From positions 18,688 through 82,687 of the forward strand of contig CACWMK010000017.1 in NCBI GenBank assembly GCA_902761905.1: 64,000 nucleotides of DNA, written 5' to 3'. How positions within the stretch are numbered: position 1 is the first letter of the stretch; each line of letters opens with the position of its first letter. A program made the position numbers and the translations under genes. The notes beneath the pieces are model-generated. The model did not search any database and was not told the DNA's origin. It worked only from the letters and a program-made list of their open reading frames with translations. The stretch comes from an uncultured Prevotellaceae bacterium. GTDB taxonomy: Bacteria > Bacteroidota > Bacteroidia > Bacteroidales > Bacteroidaceae. This document shows, piece by piece, positions 17,905 through 26,987 of this stretch.

Positions 17905-18561
17905 ATGACAAACAATACGCCAAGCTTGGATTTAGTGGAGTTCATCGAAACACAGATACTCCCCAAATATGCAGAATTCGATCGTGCCCATAATCTTGAG
18001 CATGTAACAAGAGTTATACGTAATTCTTTGGAATTGGTACGTTCTACAGGAGCAGATACAAATATGGTATATACTATAGCAGCTTATCACGACCTGGGAA
18101 TGTGCGGACATCGTGCTGACCACCATATCAGAGGCGGAAAGATCCTTGCTAGCGATGCAAGACTTAAGAAATGGTTCTCGCCCGAGCAGATCAAGATTAT
18201 GAGAGATGCAGTAGAGGATCATCGTGCATCGGCAAGTCGCAGTCCACGAACCATCTATGGCAAGATAGTAGCCGAAGCTGACAGAGATATCGACCCTGAG
18301 AGAATACTGCGCAGATGTGTACAGTTTGGACTTGCCAACTATCCAGAAAAGACACAAGAGGAGCACTGGACACGTTTTAAGGAGCACATGTTCGACAAGT
18401 ACTCAAAGGACGGATATATCAAACTATGGATTCCCAATTCGCCAAACGCCAAGCGCCTGAACGAATTACGTAGCATAATAGAAAAGCCCCAGCTATTGCG
18501 TGAGGCCTTCGATCGTATCTTTCCTGAAGAAAAAGCTATCGCAGATACAGATAGTAAATAG
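17905..18561 (+). CDS. HD-domain phosphohydrolase
   Basis: A 218 aa cytoplasmic protein of the HD superfamily, metal-dependent phosphohydrolases that often act on nucleotides. Ligands are visible as HNLEHVTRVIRNS (first His near residue 30), AAYHDLGMC (HD near 63), a further DHHIRGG and EADRDIDPE. The substrate cannot be inferred. It is divergent from menA, and its last 26 bp overlap the end of a small convergent membrane-protein gene. Confidence 0.85.
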   Translation: MTNNTPSLDLVEFIETQILPKYAEFDRAHNLEHVTRVIRNSLELVRSTGADTNMVYTIAAYHDLGMCGHRADHHIRGGKILASDARLKKWFSPEQIKIMRDAVEDHRASASRSPRTIYGKIVAEADRDIDPERILRRCVQFGLANYPEKTQEEHWTRFKEHMFDKYSKDGYIKLWIPNSPNAKRLNELRSIIEKPQLLREAFDRIFPEEKAIADTDSK

Positions 18562-18688
18562 CAGCAAGAGCCACTACCATAGCAATCAGAATAGCCGACT
18601 TTATGAGACAAGAAGCCACCTTCTTAATCACCAAGAAAGCTACAATGATAGCTACGAGCACAAAAATGTAATATCCTACGTTCTCCAT
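18536..18688 (-). CDS. Small membrane protein (50 aa)
   Basis: Begins MENVGYYIFVLVAIIVAFLV right after the RluA-type gene stop (1 bp gap) and has two hydrophobic stretches (residues 5-20 and 27-47) separated by basic residues. The tight spacing suggests co-transcription with the pseudouridine synthase. Its 3' end overlaps the HD gene by 26 bp. Function unknown; small size keeps confidence moderate. Confidence 0.6.
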   Translation of the reverse strand: MENVGYYIFVLVAIIVAFLVIKKVASCLIKSAILIAMVVALAAIYYLYLR

Positions 18689-18689
18689 A

Positions 18690-19586
18690 TTACTTAAATA
18701 GTTTCTTGAATGCTGTGGGAACCGGTGTTTCAAACTCCATTGGCTCGCCAGTTATCGGATGATGGAAACAGAGCAACCATGCATGCAGACACAGACGATG
18801 TATAGGATCATCGCCATTGCCATATTTAGTATCTCCACATACAGGATGGCCCATATCCGATGAGTGTACACGAATCTGATTCTTTCTACCTGTTTCGAGT
18901 TTAAACTCTACAAGCGAGTGATCTGTGGTACGATCCATCACATGATAATGGGTAACAGCATATTTACCACCATTATCAGTAGGCGATGAATAGGTAACGT
19001 ATGCCTTATTATCCTTCAACCAGTTGGCGATGGTACCCTCATCGTTCTCCATCTCGCCAGAACAAACTGCTACATATCGACGGTCATAAACTATATCATG
19101 CCAGTTATGCTCAAGTATCTGTTCTGTCTCCATATCCTTGGCATAAACCATCAGACCACTGGTATCGCGATCCAGGCGATGTACTACATGAGCTCTACAC
19201 TTCTGACGTGACTTCTTAAAATAATCATCAAGCACAGTCTTTACATTCAGCGACGAATGTCCTGCCGCCATCGAAAGAATACCTTCGGCCTTTTCGATGA
19301 CAATCAACCATTTATCCTCGTATACTATCTTAACATAGCGGCTCTTGAATGAATTCTGGTTGCGCTTGGTCTTACTGATAGCAACCTTCATTCCTGGCTC
19401 CAACTGGAAGTCGAACTGACTAACTGTCTTACCGTTAACCTTTATACCTCTACCCTGCAGAGTCGCTTTGATTTTATTGCGACTTTGCTGAACATTAGCC
19501 AACAGCCACTCAAGCAATGGCATCGACTCATTTACCACCAGGTGTTCATAATCACCCTCACGGTTATAACCTGCGTTATATCTCAT
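18690..19586 (-). CDS. RluA-family RNA pseudouridine synthase
   Basis: Converts uridine to pseudouridine in rRNA or tRNA. The 298 aa protein has an N-terminal S4-like segment (LLANVQQSRNKIKATLQGRG, about residues 28-47) and the catalytic motif HRLDRDTSGLMVYAKD near residue 137 with the catalytic Asp, followed by KLETGRKNQIRVH and the late GMGHP-like SSDMGHPVCGD. The exact target site is not decidable from sequence. Confidence 0.92.
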   Translation of the reverse strand: MRYNAGYNREGDYEHLVVNESMPLLEWLLANVQQSRNKIKATLQGRGIKVNGKTVSQFDFQLEPGMKVAISKTKRNQNSFKSRYVKIVYEDKWLIVIEKAEGILSMAAGHSSLNVKTVLDDYFKKSRQKCRAHVVHRLDRDTSGLMVYAKDMETEQILEHNWHDIVYDRRYVAVCSGEMENDEGTIANWLKDNKAYVTYSSPTDNGGKYAVTHYHVMDRTTDHSLVEFKLETGRKNQIRVHSSDMGHPVCGDTKYGNGDDPIHRLCLHAWLLCFHHPITGEPMEFETPVPTAFKKLFK

Positions 19587-19607
19587 ATCAACATCTTATT
19601 TCGTCGG

Positions 19608-19615
19608 CAAAGGTA
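19608..19615 (-). promoter_or_regulatory. -7 box for RluA-family gene
   Basis: Minus strand TACCTTTG, 21 nt before ATG 19586, directly after the T-run of the uxaC terminator. Confidence 0.6.
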
Positions 19616-19648
19616 CAAAAAAAACCGCAGACTTGAATATCTGCGGTT
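19616..19648 (-). terminator. Terminator of uxaC
   Basis: On the minus strand AACCGCAGA pairs with TCTGCGGTT around an 8 nt loop, followed by a run of eight T; it separates uxaC from the RluA-family gene. Confidence 0.85.
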
Positions 19649-19654
19649 CTTTTA

Positions 19655-21061
19655 TTAATAGAATTTAAAGTATCTTCGTGCGTTATTGTAACTGATATCC
19701 TCAACCATGCGTCCCAGAATCTCCATATCGCATGGCAGCAATCCCTTCTCAACATCGTTACCGAGCAGGTTACATAGTATGCGACGGAAATATTCATGAC
19801 GAGGATAGCTAAGGAACGAACGGCTGTCGGTAAGCATACCAACAAAACGGCTAAGCAAACCAAGAACAGACAAGGCGTTCATCTGACGAACCATACCATC
19901 CATCTGATCATTGAACCACCAACCAGAGCCAAACTGTATCTTACCAGGCTCGCCACCCTGGAAGTTACCCAGCATTGTGGCAATCATCTCGTTGGCACAA
20001 GGATTCAATGTATATAATATGGTACGCGTAAGCTTGTCCTTCATGTTCAACTTGTTAAGGAAACTCGACATAGCCTTGGCGGTATTGAACTCACCAATTG
20101 AGTCGAAACCTGTGTCAGGGCCAAGCTGGTTGAACATCTTTGTATTGTTGTCGCGAATAGCACCATAATGGAACTGCTGTGTCCAGTCTGAATCTGCATC
20201 CATCTCGGCCATAACAGTAAGGAAGCAGTTCTTAAACTGGCGAACCTCAAGCTTAGAGAGCTGCTGACCACGCATAGCCTTCTCGAAGATGGTCTCAATC
20301 TCAGAATCAGTATATTCCTCATCGTAGAACTCTTCGATACCATGGTCAGAAAGCTTACAGCCATTCTCGGCAAAGAAGTCATGGCGCTTCTGCAGTGCAT
20401 CCACCATATCGGCAAACTTCACGATATTTACGCCACTTACCTCAGCCAACTGCTCAACGTACTTAGAGAAATCAGCCTTCTCAATGTTCATTGCCTTATC
20501 AGGACGCCAGGCAGGAATCATCATTGGGTCATCCTTTGCCTTAGTCTTGGCATACTCAATATGGTTATGCAGATCGTCAACGGGATCATCGGTAGTACAA
20601 ACACACTCCACGTTGTAATGCTTCATCAGTCCGCGAGCTGTGAACTCAGGCTGCTGCAGTTTCTCATTACACTCATCGAATATCTCGCGTGCAGTCTTTG
20701 GCGAAAGTTGCTTGGTAATACCAAAAGCAGTCTTAAGCTCAAGATGAGTCCAGTGATAAAGAGGGTTGCGGAATGTATATGGTACTGTTTCTGCCCACTT
20801 CTCAAATTTCTCCCAGTCGCTGGTATCCTTGCCTGTGCAGTACTTCTCGTCGATGCCGTTAGTACGCATAGCGCGCCACTTATAGTGATCGCCACCCAAC
20901 CACAACTCGGTGATACTCTTAAACTTGTGGTCTTTAGCCACCATCTCAGGAATCAGATGACAATGATAGTCGATAATAGGCATTTTAGCCGCATGATTGT
21001 GAAACAAGTCCTGTGCCACCTGGGTCTCCAGAACAAAGTTTTCATCATTGAATTGCTTCAT
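19655..21061 (-). CDS. uxaC: Glucuronate (uronate) isomerase
   Basis: Isomerises D-glucuronate to D-fructuronate (and galacturonate to tagaturonate), the first step of hexuronate breakdown. The 468 aa product starts MKQFNDENFVLETQVAQDLF and has PIIDYHCHLIPEMVA near residue 28 with metal-binding His residues, and CTTDDPVDDLHNH near 165. The frame reaches 21130, but the -7 box at 21100-21107 lies in that extension, so ATG 21061 is used. It is monocistronic here, with no other uronate genes adjacent. Confidence 0.93.
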   Translation of the reverse strand: MKQFNDENFVLETQVAQDLFHNHAAKMPIIDYHCHLIPEMVAKDHKFKSITELWLGGDHYKWRAMRTNGIDEKYCTGKDTSDWEKFEKWAETVPYTFRNPLYHWTHLELKTAFGITKQLSPKTAREIFDECNEKLQQPEFTARGLMKHYNVECVCTTDDPVDDLHNHIEYAKTKAKDDPMMIPAWRPDKAMNIEKADFSKYVEQLAEVSGVNIVKFADMVDALQKRHDFFAENGCKLSDHGIEEFYDEEYTDSEIETIFEKAMRGQQLSKLEVRQFKNCFLTVMAEMDADSDWTQQFHYGAIRDNNTKMFNQLGPDTGFDSIGEFNTAKAMSSFLNKLNMKDKLTRTILYTLNPCANEMIATMLGNFQGGEPGKIQFGSGWWFNDQMDGMVRQMNALSVLGLLSRFVGMLTDSRSFLSYPRHEYFRRILCNLLGNDVEKGLLPCDMEILGRMVEDISYNNARRYFKFY

Positions 21062-21099
21062 AATTTTGTTTTGTTTACAGGTTCTTCTAAAATTTTCTG

Positions 21100-21107
21100 C
21101 AAAGATA
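21100..21107 (-). promoter_or_regulatory. -7 box for uxaC
   Basis: Minus strand TATCTTTG, 38 nt before ATG 21061. Confidence 0.65.
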
Positions 21108-21130
21108 CAGAAAATCTCGGATAAAAACAC

Positions 21131-21138
21131 TATCTTTG
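21131..21138 (+). promoter_or_regulatory. -7 box for ansA
   Basis: TATCTTTG, 22 nt before ATG 21161, divergent from the uxaC box. Confidence 0.65.
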
Positions 21139-21160
21139 CAAAAAAAATAAAACGTAAACG

Positions 21161-22198
21161 ATGACGTATCGCAGCAAAGTCCTCTTAATATATACAGGAG
21201 GTACCATAGGAATGAACCGGAATCCACGTACTGGAACTCTGGAACCATTTGATTTCGAACACCTATTATATAATGTGCCCGAACTAAAGCAGTTTGACAT
21301 TACGATAGAAACCTATCAGTTCAATCCGCCTATTGATTCGAGCGACATGTCGCCTGCCATGTGGACAGATTTGTCACACTGTATAGCCGACCACTACGAG
21401 CTATACGATGGTTTTGTAGTGTTGCACGGAACTGACACGATGGCCTATACAGCCTCTGCCCTATCATACATGCTGGAAAACTTGACCAAGCCAGTGATAT
21501 TCACAGGCTCACAATTACCTATCGGGCAGTTGAGAACAGACGGCAAGGAGAATCTCATTACAGCCATAGAGATAGCGGCAGCAAAAGATCGCGAGGGGCA
21601 CGCTTTGGTTCCAGAGGTTGGCATTTATTTTGGCGGTCATCTGCTTCGTGGCAATCGCACCACCAAACAGAGTGCCGAAGAGTTCAATGCTTTCGAGTCA
21701 TTCAATTATCCCCATCTGGTTGAAGCCGGAGTAAACATCACATATCATCACGAGCGCATATTGAAGCCGGATTGGAGCAAACCGATGGTACCCCACTTCC
21801 GTATGGATAATAATGTCATCATCTTCTCACTATTCCCAGGTATTCGCGAGGATCTTATCCGTCACATCATCCACACTCCTAATCTCAAGGCTATTGTTAT
21901 GCGAACATTTGGCAGTGGAAATGCCCCCCAGCGTCCATGGTTGCTTAACGCACTACGTGAGGGAACCCGTAATGGCAAAGTAATTGTAAATATTAGCCAG
22001 TGTATGCAGGGAGCTGTTGAGATGAGTCGCTATGATTGCGGATACCATCTCCAAGAAGCAGGCGTGATAAGTGGTCGCGACTCTACTGTCGAAGCCGCAG
22101 TAACAAAACTTATGTTCCTTCAGGCACATTATCCCGATAATCCCGAAACAGTTCGCAAGTATATGCAACAAAGTATAAGAGGAGAGATATCGTTTTAG
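21161..22198 (+). CDS. ansA: L-asparaginase type I
   Basis: Hydrolyses asparagine to aspartate and ammonia. The 345 aa product has LLIYTGGTIGM (first catalytic Thr, residues 8-18) and VLHGTDTMAYTASALS near residue 87 with the second Thr-Asp pair; MRTFGSGNAP and KVIVNISQC are also typical. There is no signal peptide, fitting the cytoplasmic type I enzyme. The stop codon lies inside the loop side of a bidirectional terminator shared with nrdG. Confidence 0.93.
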   Translation: MTYRSKVLLIYTGGTIGMNRNPRTGTLEPFDFEHLLYNVPELKQFDITIETYQFNPPIDSSDMSPAMWTDLSHCIADHYELYDGFVVLHGTDTMAYTASALSYMLENLTKPVIFTGSQLPIGQLRTDGKENLITAIEIAAAKDREGHALVPEVGIYFGGHLLRGNRTTKQSAEEFNAFESFNYPHLVEAGVNITYHHERILKPDWSKPMVPHFRMDNNVIIFSLFPGIREDLIRHIIHTPNLKAIVMRTFGSGNAPQRPWLLNALREGTRNGKVIVNISQCMQGAVEMSRYDCGYHLQEAGVISGRDSTVEAAVTKLMFLQAHYPDNPETVRKYMQQSIRGEISF

Positions 22199-22220
22199 TG
22201 ATATCTCTCCTCCCTATTTT
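22180..22220. terminator. Bidirectional terminator between ansA and nrdG
   Basis: A 12 bp stem (AGGAGAGATATC at 22180-22191 with its complement at 22200-22211), loop GTTTTAGT, then CCCTATTTTTT on the plus strand. It overlaps the ansA stop codon. Confidence 0.8.
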
Positions 22221-22681
22221 TTCCAGAACCACGAGGTCATATCCTCCATCTCGCCATCTTCCTTAATACCATACAAACGCTGATTTGTTGTTGGACTTTT
22301 CAACGAACCTAAATGTTTAATAAACGGTCCGATTTTGATGTAGTCGAAATTCCGCTTATCAATATCTGAGGATATAACTGTTTTGCCACTATACCAAGCC
22401 ACTTTGAACTCCGGGTGCACCTCGCGGATATATAATGCCAGTTGGTTAACAGCCTTCGGATCGGCATCACCTCCCATAAACGAGATACAAGTAATGTCGG
22501 TACCGTACTTATCTACGAACGCATCGATAGCCTCCGTATCAAGCGGCAATCCGATATCTTCCCAAAGATAATAGCTATGACACCCAGGACAGCGACACGG
22601 GCAATTACTAATGTTAATTGCCAGTGTCACTTCGTTGGGAATTTCTTGAAAAACTACGCCAGTATTAACGTATTTCAGCAT
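22214..22681 (-). CDS. nrdG: Anaerobic ribonucleotide reductase-activating protein
   Basis: Radical-SAM activase that generates the glycyl radical on NrdD. The 155 aa protein has the CxxxCxxC cluster-binding motif in SNCPCRCPGCHSYY (near residues 27-40) and MGGDAD near residue 69 as the SAM-binding GGE-like motif. It overlaps nrdD by 7 bp and is translated from the same mRNA. Confidence 0.95.
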   Translation of the reverse strand: MLKYVNTGVVFQEIPNEVTLAINISNCPCRCPGCHSYYLWEDIGLPLDTEAIDAFVDKYGTDITCISFMGGDADPKAVNQLALYIREVHPEFKVAWYSGKTVISSDIDKRNFDYIKIGPFIKHLGSLKSPTTNQRLYGIKEDGEMEDMTSWFWKK

Positions 22682-24780
22682 AACTGTTTCTTTCCAGCAT
22701 AGTAGCGACGTGAAGCCTCCTCCTGACGGGCTTGCGAGAAGTTGCTAACACGCTTCAAGTAGCCGATAATACGGGTCATGTAGTCAACATTCTTAGAATG
22801 ACAATGCGGACACTCCTTCAGATAGCGCTTGTCGATATGACCACAATCATTACATACAGTATTAGGAATATTGAATGTAAAGTAGTTACATCCTTCCTTA
22901 GCAGCCACCTTCAGCAGGTGCAGATACTGCTCCTTCGACAAATGCTCGTCGAGATTCATATGCAGAGCCGAACCACCTGTCAGGTGCTCAATATAAGGTG
23001 CACCATGCAGTTTGAACTTATCGATAATGGTCAGCGAGTCATCTTCTACTACATAGAAGTAGCTGTTATAACAATCACGTGGCACAAAGTAGCCATCCTC
23101 GCGGTCCCACTTTGCGTGTTTAACACCGACGTTCTCAGCAGGAATCATCTCACAGTTAAACATCACCTCCTTAGAACGGTACTGCTTGTTGTACTTCTCT
23201 ATCAATCCAAGAATACCCTGAACAAAATGCAGATACTCGTCGTTCGGAGTAATCTTCAGTCCCATGAATTCGGCAGCCTCAACCAAACCATTGATACCGA
23301 TTGTGAGGTACTGACGGGCAATATTGATATAACCAGCATCGAACAGTGGCAACATACCCTGTCGCTGCAGATCCTTCAGATTCTCGTTATAAGCCAACTG
23401 TACCTTATGGCAGAGGTCAATCACGCCACTGAGATACTCCAGATAATCCAGTTTATTATTAACGGCATACTGAATACAACGGTTCAAGTTGATGGTGAGC
23501 ACACTCTTCGAACCTGTACTTACACCGCCAGCACCAAGGGTATAGCTGAAACCATTATCAGTAATCTCATTACGCAGACGGCAACAGCTCGACAACGAGT
23601 CGGCGTTATCACTCATATAGGTAAAGAACGAGTGACCCTCTGCATACATCTCAGCAGTAAATTCACCCCACTCCTTATCCTTGCACTCTCCATTCTCATC
23701 AACCAACAGAGCCATGGTCTCTACAGGGAAAGTCAGCAATGTCTTGGTACGTTCTTGGTTAAACCACTTCATAAAGCGCTTCTGCAACCACGAGAGTCCC
23801 TCCCAATCGGGTTTAGAGCCATCGGGGAAGTAGAACTCGCCAAAAATACTCTCAAAATAATAACGATCGTAATAAGCAATATTCCAGAACACAGCCTGAT
23901 AGTTACGAGCACCCGTTGGCTGGTTCAAGGTATAAACAATCTGCTCAAAATAATCGGTAATAATCTTATCGATAGTACGCTTCTTCAAGCTCAGATCAGC
24001 CTGTTCTTCAGAACGCTTATAGTAATCAAGTCCATACTCTTTACCAAGGAAATAGTTCATGTACATCAGGAACTCAGGTGTAGCACAGGCACCACTCAAC
24101 ATAGAACTTACCATAAACACCATGTTAACGAAACCACCAGCAAACGACTTCATGTTGGTTGGTGCAGTAGAATTACCACCTATAGCCACAGTACCACCTA
24201 TCAACCAAGGATACATGGTGATAGAAGCACAGTAGTTAGCCAACGAAGTCTCGTCGTTCTTATATATAAAGTGGTGTGTAAGTTTATCAATATACTCATC
24301 AGCCAACTGCTTGCCGTACATCTTCTTGATACGGTCAGTCAACAGACGACGGTTCAAGCGGATAAAGTTCGATTTAGGCAGCTCACCTATCAACGTGGCG
24401 ATATTCTTATGCTCCACATTTGCGTTTGCATCGTACTTCGAACCTGTAGCAGCGTTAACCGATTCGCAATACTCTGAAAGGAATACCATCTTCTCGAGAG
24501 TTTCACGATCCTCAGAGTGCAGCTGTCGATAGAGGATGAACGACTTTGCCACCTTGTAGTATCCTTCGCGCATGAGAGCCTCCTCTACCTGGTTCTGGAT
24601 ATCCTCCACGGTGATGTTGTCGTGCATGTCAAGGTGATTCAAGATCTTAGATACGATGGCTAGGTCAGCAGGTTCTTGAACACTTTCAAACGCCTTAACG
24701 ATGGCATTCATAATCTTGTCTAGCGAGAAATAGTCCTTCGAACCGTCTCGTTTGGTGATAGTAAAGTTTTTAATTTCCAT
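22675..24780 (-). CDS. nrdD: Anaerobic ribonucleoside-triphosphate reductase
   Basis: Oxygen-sensitive glycyl-radical enzyme that makes deoxyribonucleotides under anaerobic conditions. The 701 aa protein has an N-terminal ATP-cone (FTITKRDGSKDYFSLDKI onward), the catalytic core, a C-terminal zinc site formed by CNDC and CPHC (about residues 640-662), and the radical Gly in RIIGYLKR near residue 672. nrdG follows with a 7 bp overlap. The leader is about 115 nt and contains a palindrome near the predicted start of transcription; an FNR-like site lies further upstream. Confidence 0.97.
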   Translation of the reverse strand: MEIKNFTITKRDGSKDYFSLDKIMNAIVKAFESVQEPADLAIVSKILNHLDMHDNITVEDIQNQVEEALMREGYYKVAKSFILYRQLHSEDRETLEKMVFLSEYCESVNAATGSKYDANANVEHKNIATLIGELPKSNFIRLNRRLLTDRIKKMYGKQLADEYIDKLTHHFIYKNDETSLANYCASITMYPWLIGGTVAIGGNSTAPTNMKSFAGGFVNMVFMVSSMLSGACATPEFLMYMNYFLGKEYGLDYYKRSEEQADLSLKKRTIDKIITDYFEQIVYTLNQPTGARNYQAVFWNIAYYDRYYFESIFGEFYFPDGSKPDWEGLSWLQKRFMKWFNQERTKTLLTFPVETMALLVDENGECKDKEWGEFTAEMYAEGHSFFTYMSDNADSLSSCCRLRNEITDNGFSYTLGAGGVSTGSKSVLTINLNRCIQYAVNNKLDYLEYLSGVIDLCHKVQLAYNENLKDLQRQGMLPLFDAGYINIARQYLTIGINGLVEAAEFMGLKITPNDEYLHFVQGILGLIEKYNKQYRSKEVMFNCEMIPAENVGVKHAKWDREDGYFVPRDCYNSYFYVVEDDSLTIIDKFKLHGAPYIEHLTGGSALHMNLDEHLSKEQYLHLLKVAAKEGCNYFTFNIPNTVCNDCGHIDKRYLKECPHCHSKNVDYMTRIIGYLKRVSNFSQARQEEASRRYYAGKKQLC

Positions 24781-24864
24781 TTTGTTGTTATTGTTTTTTT
24801 AAGTTTTACATTTTTTCTATTCTCTCAGTTTTTCTTTTTGGGAAACTTTTTTGTTTTTTAATTC

Positions 24865-24890
24865 GGAAAAGTTTTCCAAAAAGGAAAACC
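24865..24890. promoter_or_regulatory. Palindromic operator candidate near nrdD promoter
   Basis: GGAAAAGTTTTCC (24865-24877) followed by GGAAAACC (24883-24890), lying just downstream of the predicted nrdD transcription start. A near-identical palindrome is at the rubrerythrin end of the same gap. The binding protein is unknown. Confidence 0.5.
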
Positions 24891-24901
24891 GAAATCGATT
24901 G

Positions 24902-24909
24902 CAAAGATA
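24902..24909 (-). promoter_or_regulatory. -7 box for nrdD-nrdG
   Basis: Minus strand TATCTTTG; predicts an mRNA leader of about 115 nt before ATG 24780. Confidence 0.65.
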
Positions 24910-25043
24910 CAAAAATATCACAAATACGCATTCTACGAACCTATAAATTTTCTACAAAAGAATGTTAACGGCAAGTCTATGCACTATAATATCAAATACT
25001 AACATATTGATTACCAATAGCTTAGACACGCTTTAAACGCCAA

Positions 25044-25057
25044 TTGATTTACATCAA
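25044..25057. promoter_or_regulatory. FNR/CRP-type binding site
   Basis: TTGATTTACATCAA matches the TTGATNNNNATCAA FNR consensus at all ten fixed positions, between the anaerobic nrdD and rubrerythrin genes. It is about 155 bp from the nrdD start and about 235 bp from the rubrerythrin start, further than usual for activation at these boxes. The rest of 24910-25130 shows no gene. Confidence 0.5.
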
Positions 25058-25138
25058 TAGCATTCCAAATAGCAAACCCCAAGTTTACAATCGGTCACCA
25101 ACAAACAACGTCTCACACACAAAGAAGATTTTCTTTTT

Positions 25139-25176
25139 GGAAAACTTTTCCAAAAATTCCAAGCCAAAAGTTTTCC
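25139..25176. promoter_or_regulatory. Palindromic operator candidate upstream of rubrerythrin
   Basis: GGAAAACTTTTCC at 25139-25151 within a longer A/T-flanked palindrome, followed by the half-like AAAAGTTTTCC at 25166-25176. It pairs with the motif at 24865. Confidence 0.5.
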
Positions 25177-25272
25177 ATTTTGGACAACTCTCATCATCTC
25201 ACGCGCACACCCGCGCGTACTTAATATTATATAAAAAAAGACCAGATACTTGCACAATTCGAATAAAAGTAT

Positions 25273-25280
25273 TATCTTTG
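25273..25280 (+). promoter_or_regulatory. -7 box for rubrerythrin
   Basis: TATCTTTG, 40 nt before ATG 25321. Confidence 0.65.
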
Positions 25281-25320
25281 CAGAGTATTAATTTTATCAC
25301 TCAACTAAACAATTAGAAAA

Positions 25321-25863
25321 ATGAAAGAACTTAAAGGAACAAAAACCGAGAAAAACCTGCAGGAAGCATTCGCAGGTGAGTCACAAGCACGCAACAAGTA
25401 TACCTACTGGGCATCAAAAGCCAAGAAGGATGGTTATGTACAGATAGCGGCCATTTTTGAAGAGACAGCCAACAACGAGAAGGAGCATGCAAAGATGTGG
25501 TTCAAGCTTTTGGAAGGCGGAGCCATCAAGAGTACTCCCGAGAATCTTGAGGCAGCAGCTAATGGCGAGAACTACGAGTGGACCGACATGTATTCACGTA
25601 TGGCCAAGGAGGCTCGCGAAGAGGGATTCGATGCAATTGCTGCTAAATTTGAAATGGTTGCCAAGATTGAGGCTGAGCATGAGGCACGCTACCGCAAGCT
25701 CCTTGACAACGTCAAGAAGGAGTGCGTTTTCTCAAAGGAGAATGATGTAATCTGGCAGTGCAGCAACTGCGGCCATATCGTTATCGGCAAGAAAGCTCCC
25801 GAGGTATGCCCAGTTTGCGACCATCCACAGGCTTACTTCCAGGTAAAAGCAGAGAACTATTAA
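25321..25863 (+). CDS. rbr: Rubrerythrin
   Basis: Di-iron peroxidase that removes hydrogen peroxide in anaerobes. The 180 aa protein has the ferritin-like domain with [12 protein letters not shown] (Glu near 20) and [11 protein letters not shown] (ExxH near 53-56), a second half with [13 protein letters not shown], and a C-terminal rubredoxin domain with CSNCG and CPVCDHP binding one iron. All ligands are present. It shares its upstream region with nrdD and overlaps the convergent epimerase-like gene by 4 bp. Confidence 0.97.
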   Translation: MKELKGTKTEKNLQEAFAGESQARNKYTYWASKAKKDGYVQIAAIFEETANNEKEHAKMWFKLLEGGAIKSTPENLEAAANGENYEWTDMYSRMAKEAREEGFDAIAAKFEMVAKIEAEHEARYRKLLDNVKKECVFSKENDVIWQCSNCGHIVIGKKAPEVCPVCDHPQAYFQVKAENY

Positions 25864-26921
25864 GCCAGTATTATCTGAACTATGCGCTCTGCTGTTCGAC
25901 CATCCCAACGGTCAGGCAGAGCGCATTTTTTCCACTCACCGCCAACCATCTTCTGTACAGCCTCACGCAGCTTGCCTGCATCCTCACCTACCAATACATT
26001 CGAACCAACATTTACCGTTTCCTGGTGTTCGGTGTAATTGTTAAGCGTGATACATGGAACACTATTGAATGTTGCCTCCTCCGAAACATTACCCGAATCG
26101 GTAATGATTCCCAGAGCATGAGCAGTAAGCCATCCAAACTCCAGATAGCTAAGCGGATCCACTATATCTATTGCCAGTCCCATAGCCTCAACCACCTTAC
26201 GAGCCTCGCCACGTAATGGAGCAACAATTCTCATTCCGTTAGCTGAATCGACCATAGCCTTCAACATACGTTCCAGATTCTCCACGTCAGCTATAAGTGC
26301 TTTCCTATTCAGGGTAAACACCAGATATTTCTTATCCTCTAGCGACGGAATCGCAGACGGTTTCTTAAGTCTGTCGTAGTTATAGCGCAGAGTATCCATA
26401 AGGATATTACCAACCATATAGGTCTGCGAATTCTCTGATTGTTCGCGAGTGGCTATACCTGTGCTCTTCACACCAGCAGTAAAGAGATAATCCGACAAAG
26501 CATCGATAACCAATCGGTTTATTTCCTTAGGCATATTGATATTAAACGAACGAGTACCAGCCACCAGGTGTGCCAGACGGATACCACGCTTCTTGGTAAC
26601 GATAGCCGCAGCCATAGTCGAGGCCAGGTCATCCACCACGATAACCACGTCGACAGCATGTTCATCCAAGAATGCGTCGAAACGTGCCATCACCAGACTG
26701 GTTATTTCATTCAGACTCGTTGAGTCTACACCTAGATAATATTGTGGGCGCGGCATCTGCAGGTCTTCAAACAGCGATGGTTCCAGGGTTGGATCGTTCT
26801 CACTACCAGCATATACCAACAGGCAAGTTGCCTCAGGATTCTTATTAATTGCTCTAACCAGGGGTGACACCTTAACGAAATTGGGGCGTGCACCCGCTAT
26901 GATACATACAGTCTTTCCCAT
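25860..26921 (-). CDS. UDP-GlcNAc 2-epimerase homologue with altered active site
   Basis: A 353 aa GT-B-fold protein of the WecB family, which interconverts UDP-GlcNAc and UDP-ManNAc. The frame is clear: [13 protein letters not shown] at the N-terminus, MPKEINRL near 130 and [16 protein letters not shown] near 275. However, the HVEAG motif reads HLVAG (Val120 for Glu) and HRREN reads NRKAL (Asn205 for His), so catalytic residues known from WecB appear replaced. It may do a different reaction or be a non-catalytic relative. It is not near the polysaccharide locus. Confidence 0.75.
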   Translation of the reverse strand: MGKTVCIIAGARPNFVKVSPLVRAINKNPEATCLLVYAGSENDPTLEPSLFEDLQMPRPQYYLGVDSTSLNEITSLVMARFDAFLDEHAVDVVIVVDDLASTMAAAIVTKKRGIRLAHLVAGTRSFNINMPKEINRLVIDALSDYLFTAGVKSTGIATREQSENSQTYMVGNILMDTLRYNYDRLKKPSAIPSLEDKKYLVFTLNRKALIADVENLERMLKAMVDSANGMRIVAPLRGEARKVVEAMGLAIDIVDPLSYLEFGWLTAHALGIITDSGNVSEEATFNSVPCITLNNYTEHQETVNVGSNVLVGEDAGKLREAVQKMVGGEWKKCALPDRWDGRTAERIVQIILA

Positions 26922-26940
26922 TTCTTTCTCTTTTTGAGTG

Positions 26941-26948
26941 CAAAGATA
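26941..26948 (-). promoter_or_regulatory. -7 box for epimerase-like gene
   Basis: Minus strand TATCTTTG, 19 nt before ATG 26921. Confidence 0.65.
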
Positions 26949-26987
26949 AAGAAAATCTTTCTATTTACCAAGAAAAAAGCCAAAAGG

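Noticed and set aside
20342-21124. Plus-strand frame of 260 codons
   Set aside because: Antisense to uxaC and running through its promoter; no protein features.
22732-24477. Long plus-strand reading frame of 581 codons
   Set aside because: It lies wholly antisense to nrdD, which has all its motifs; it is a shadow frame.
24865-25151. NrdR boxes upstream of nrdD
   Set aside because: The palindromes GGAAAASTTTTCC do not resemble the NrdR consensus (ACACWATATATWGTGT).
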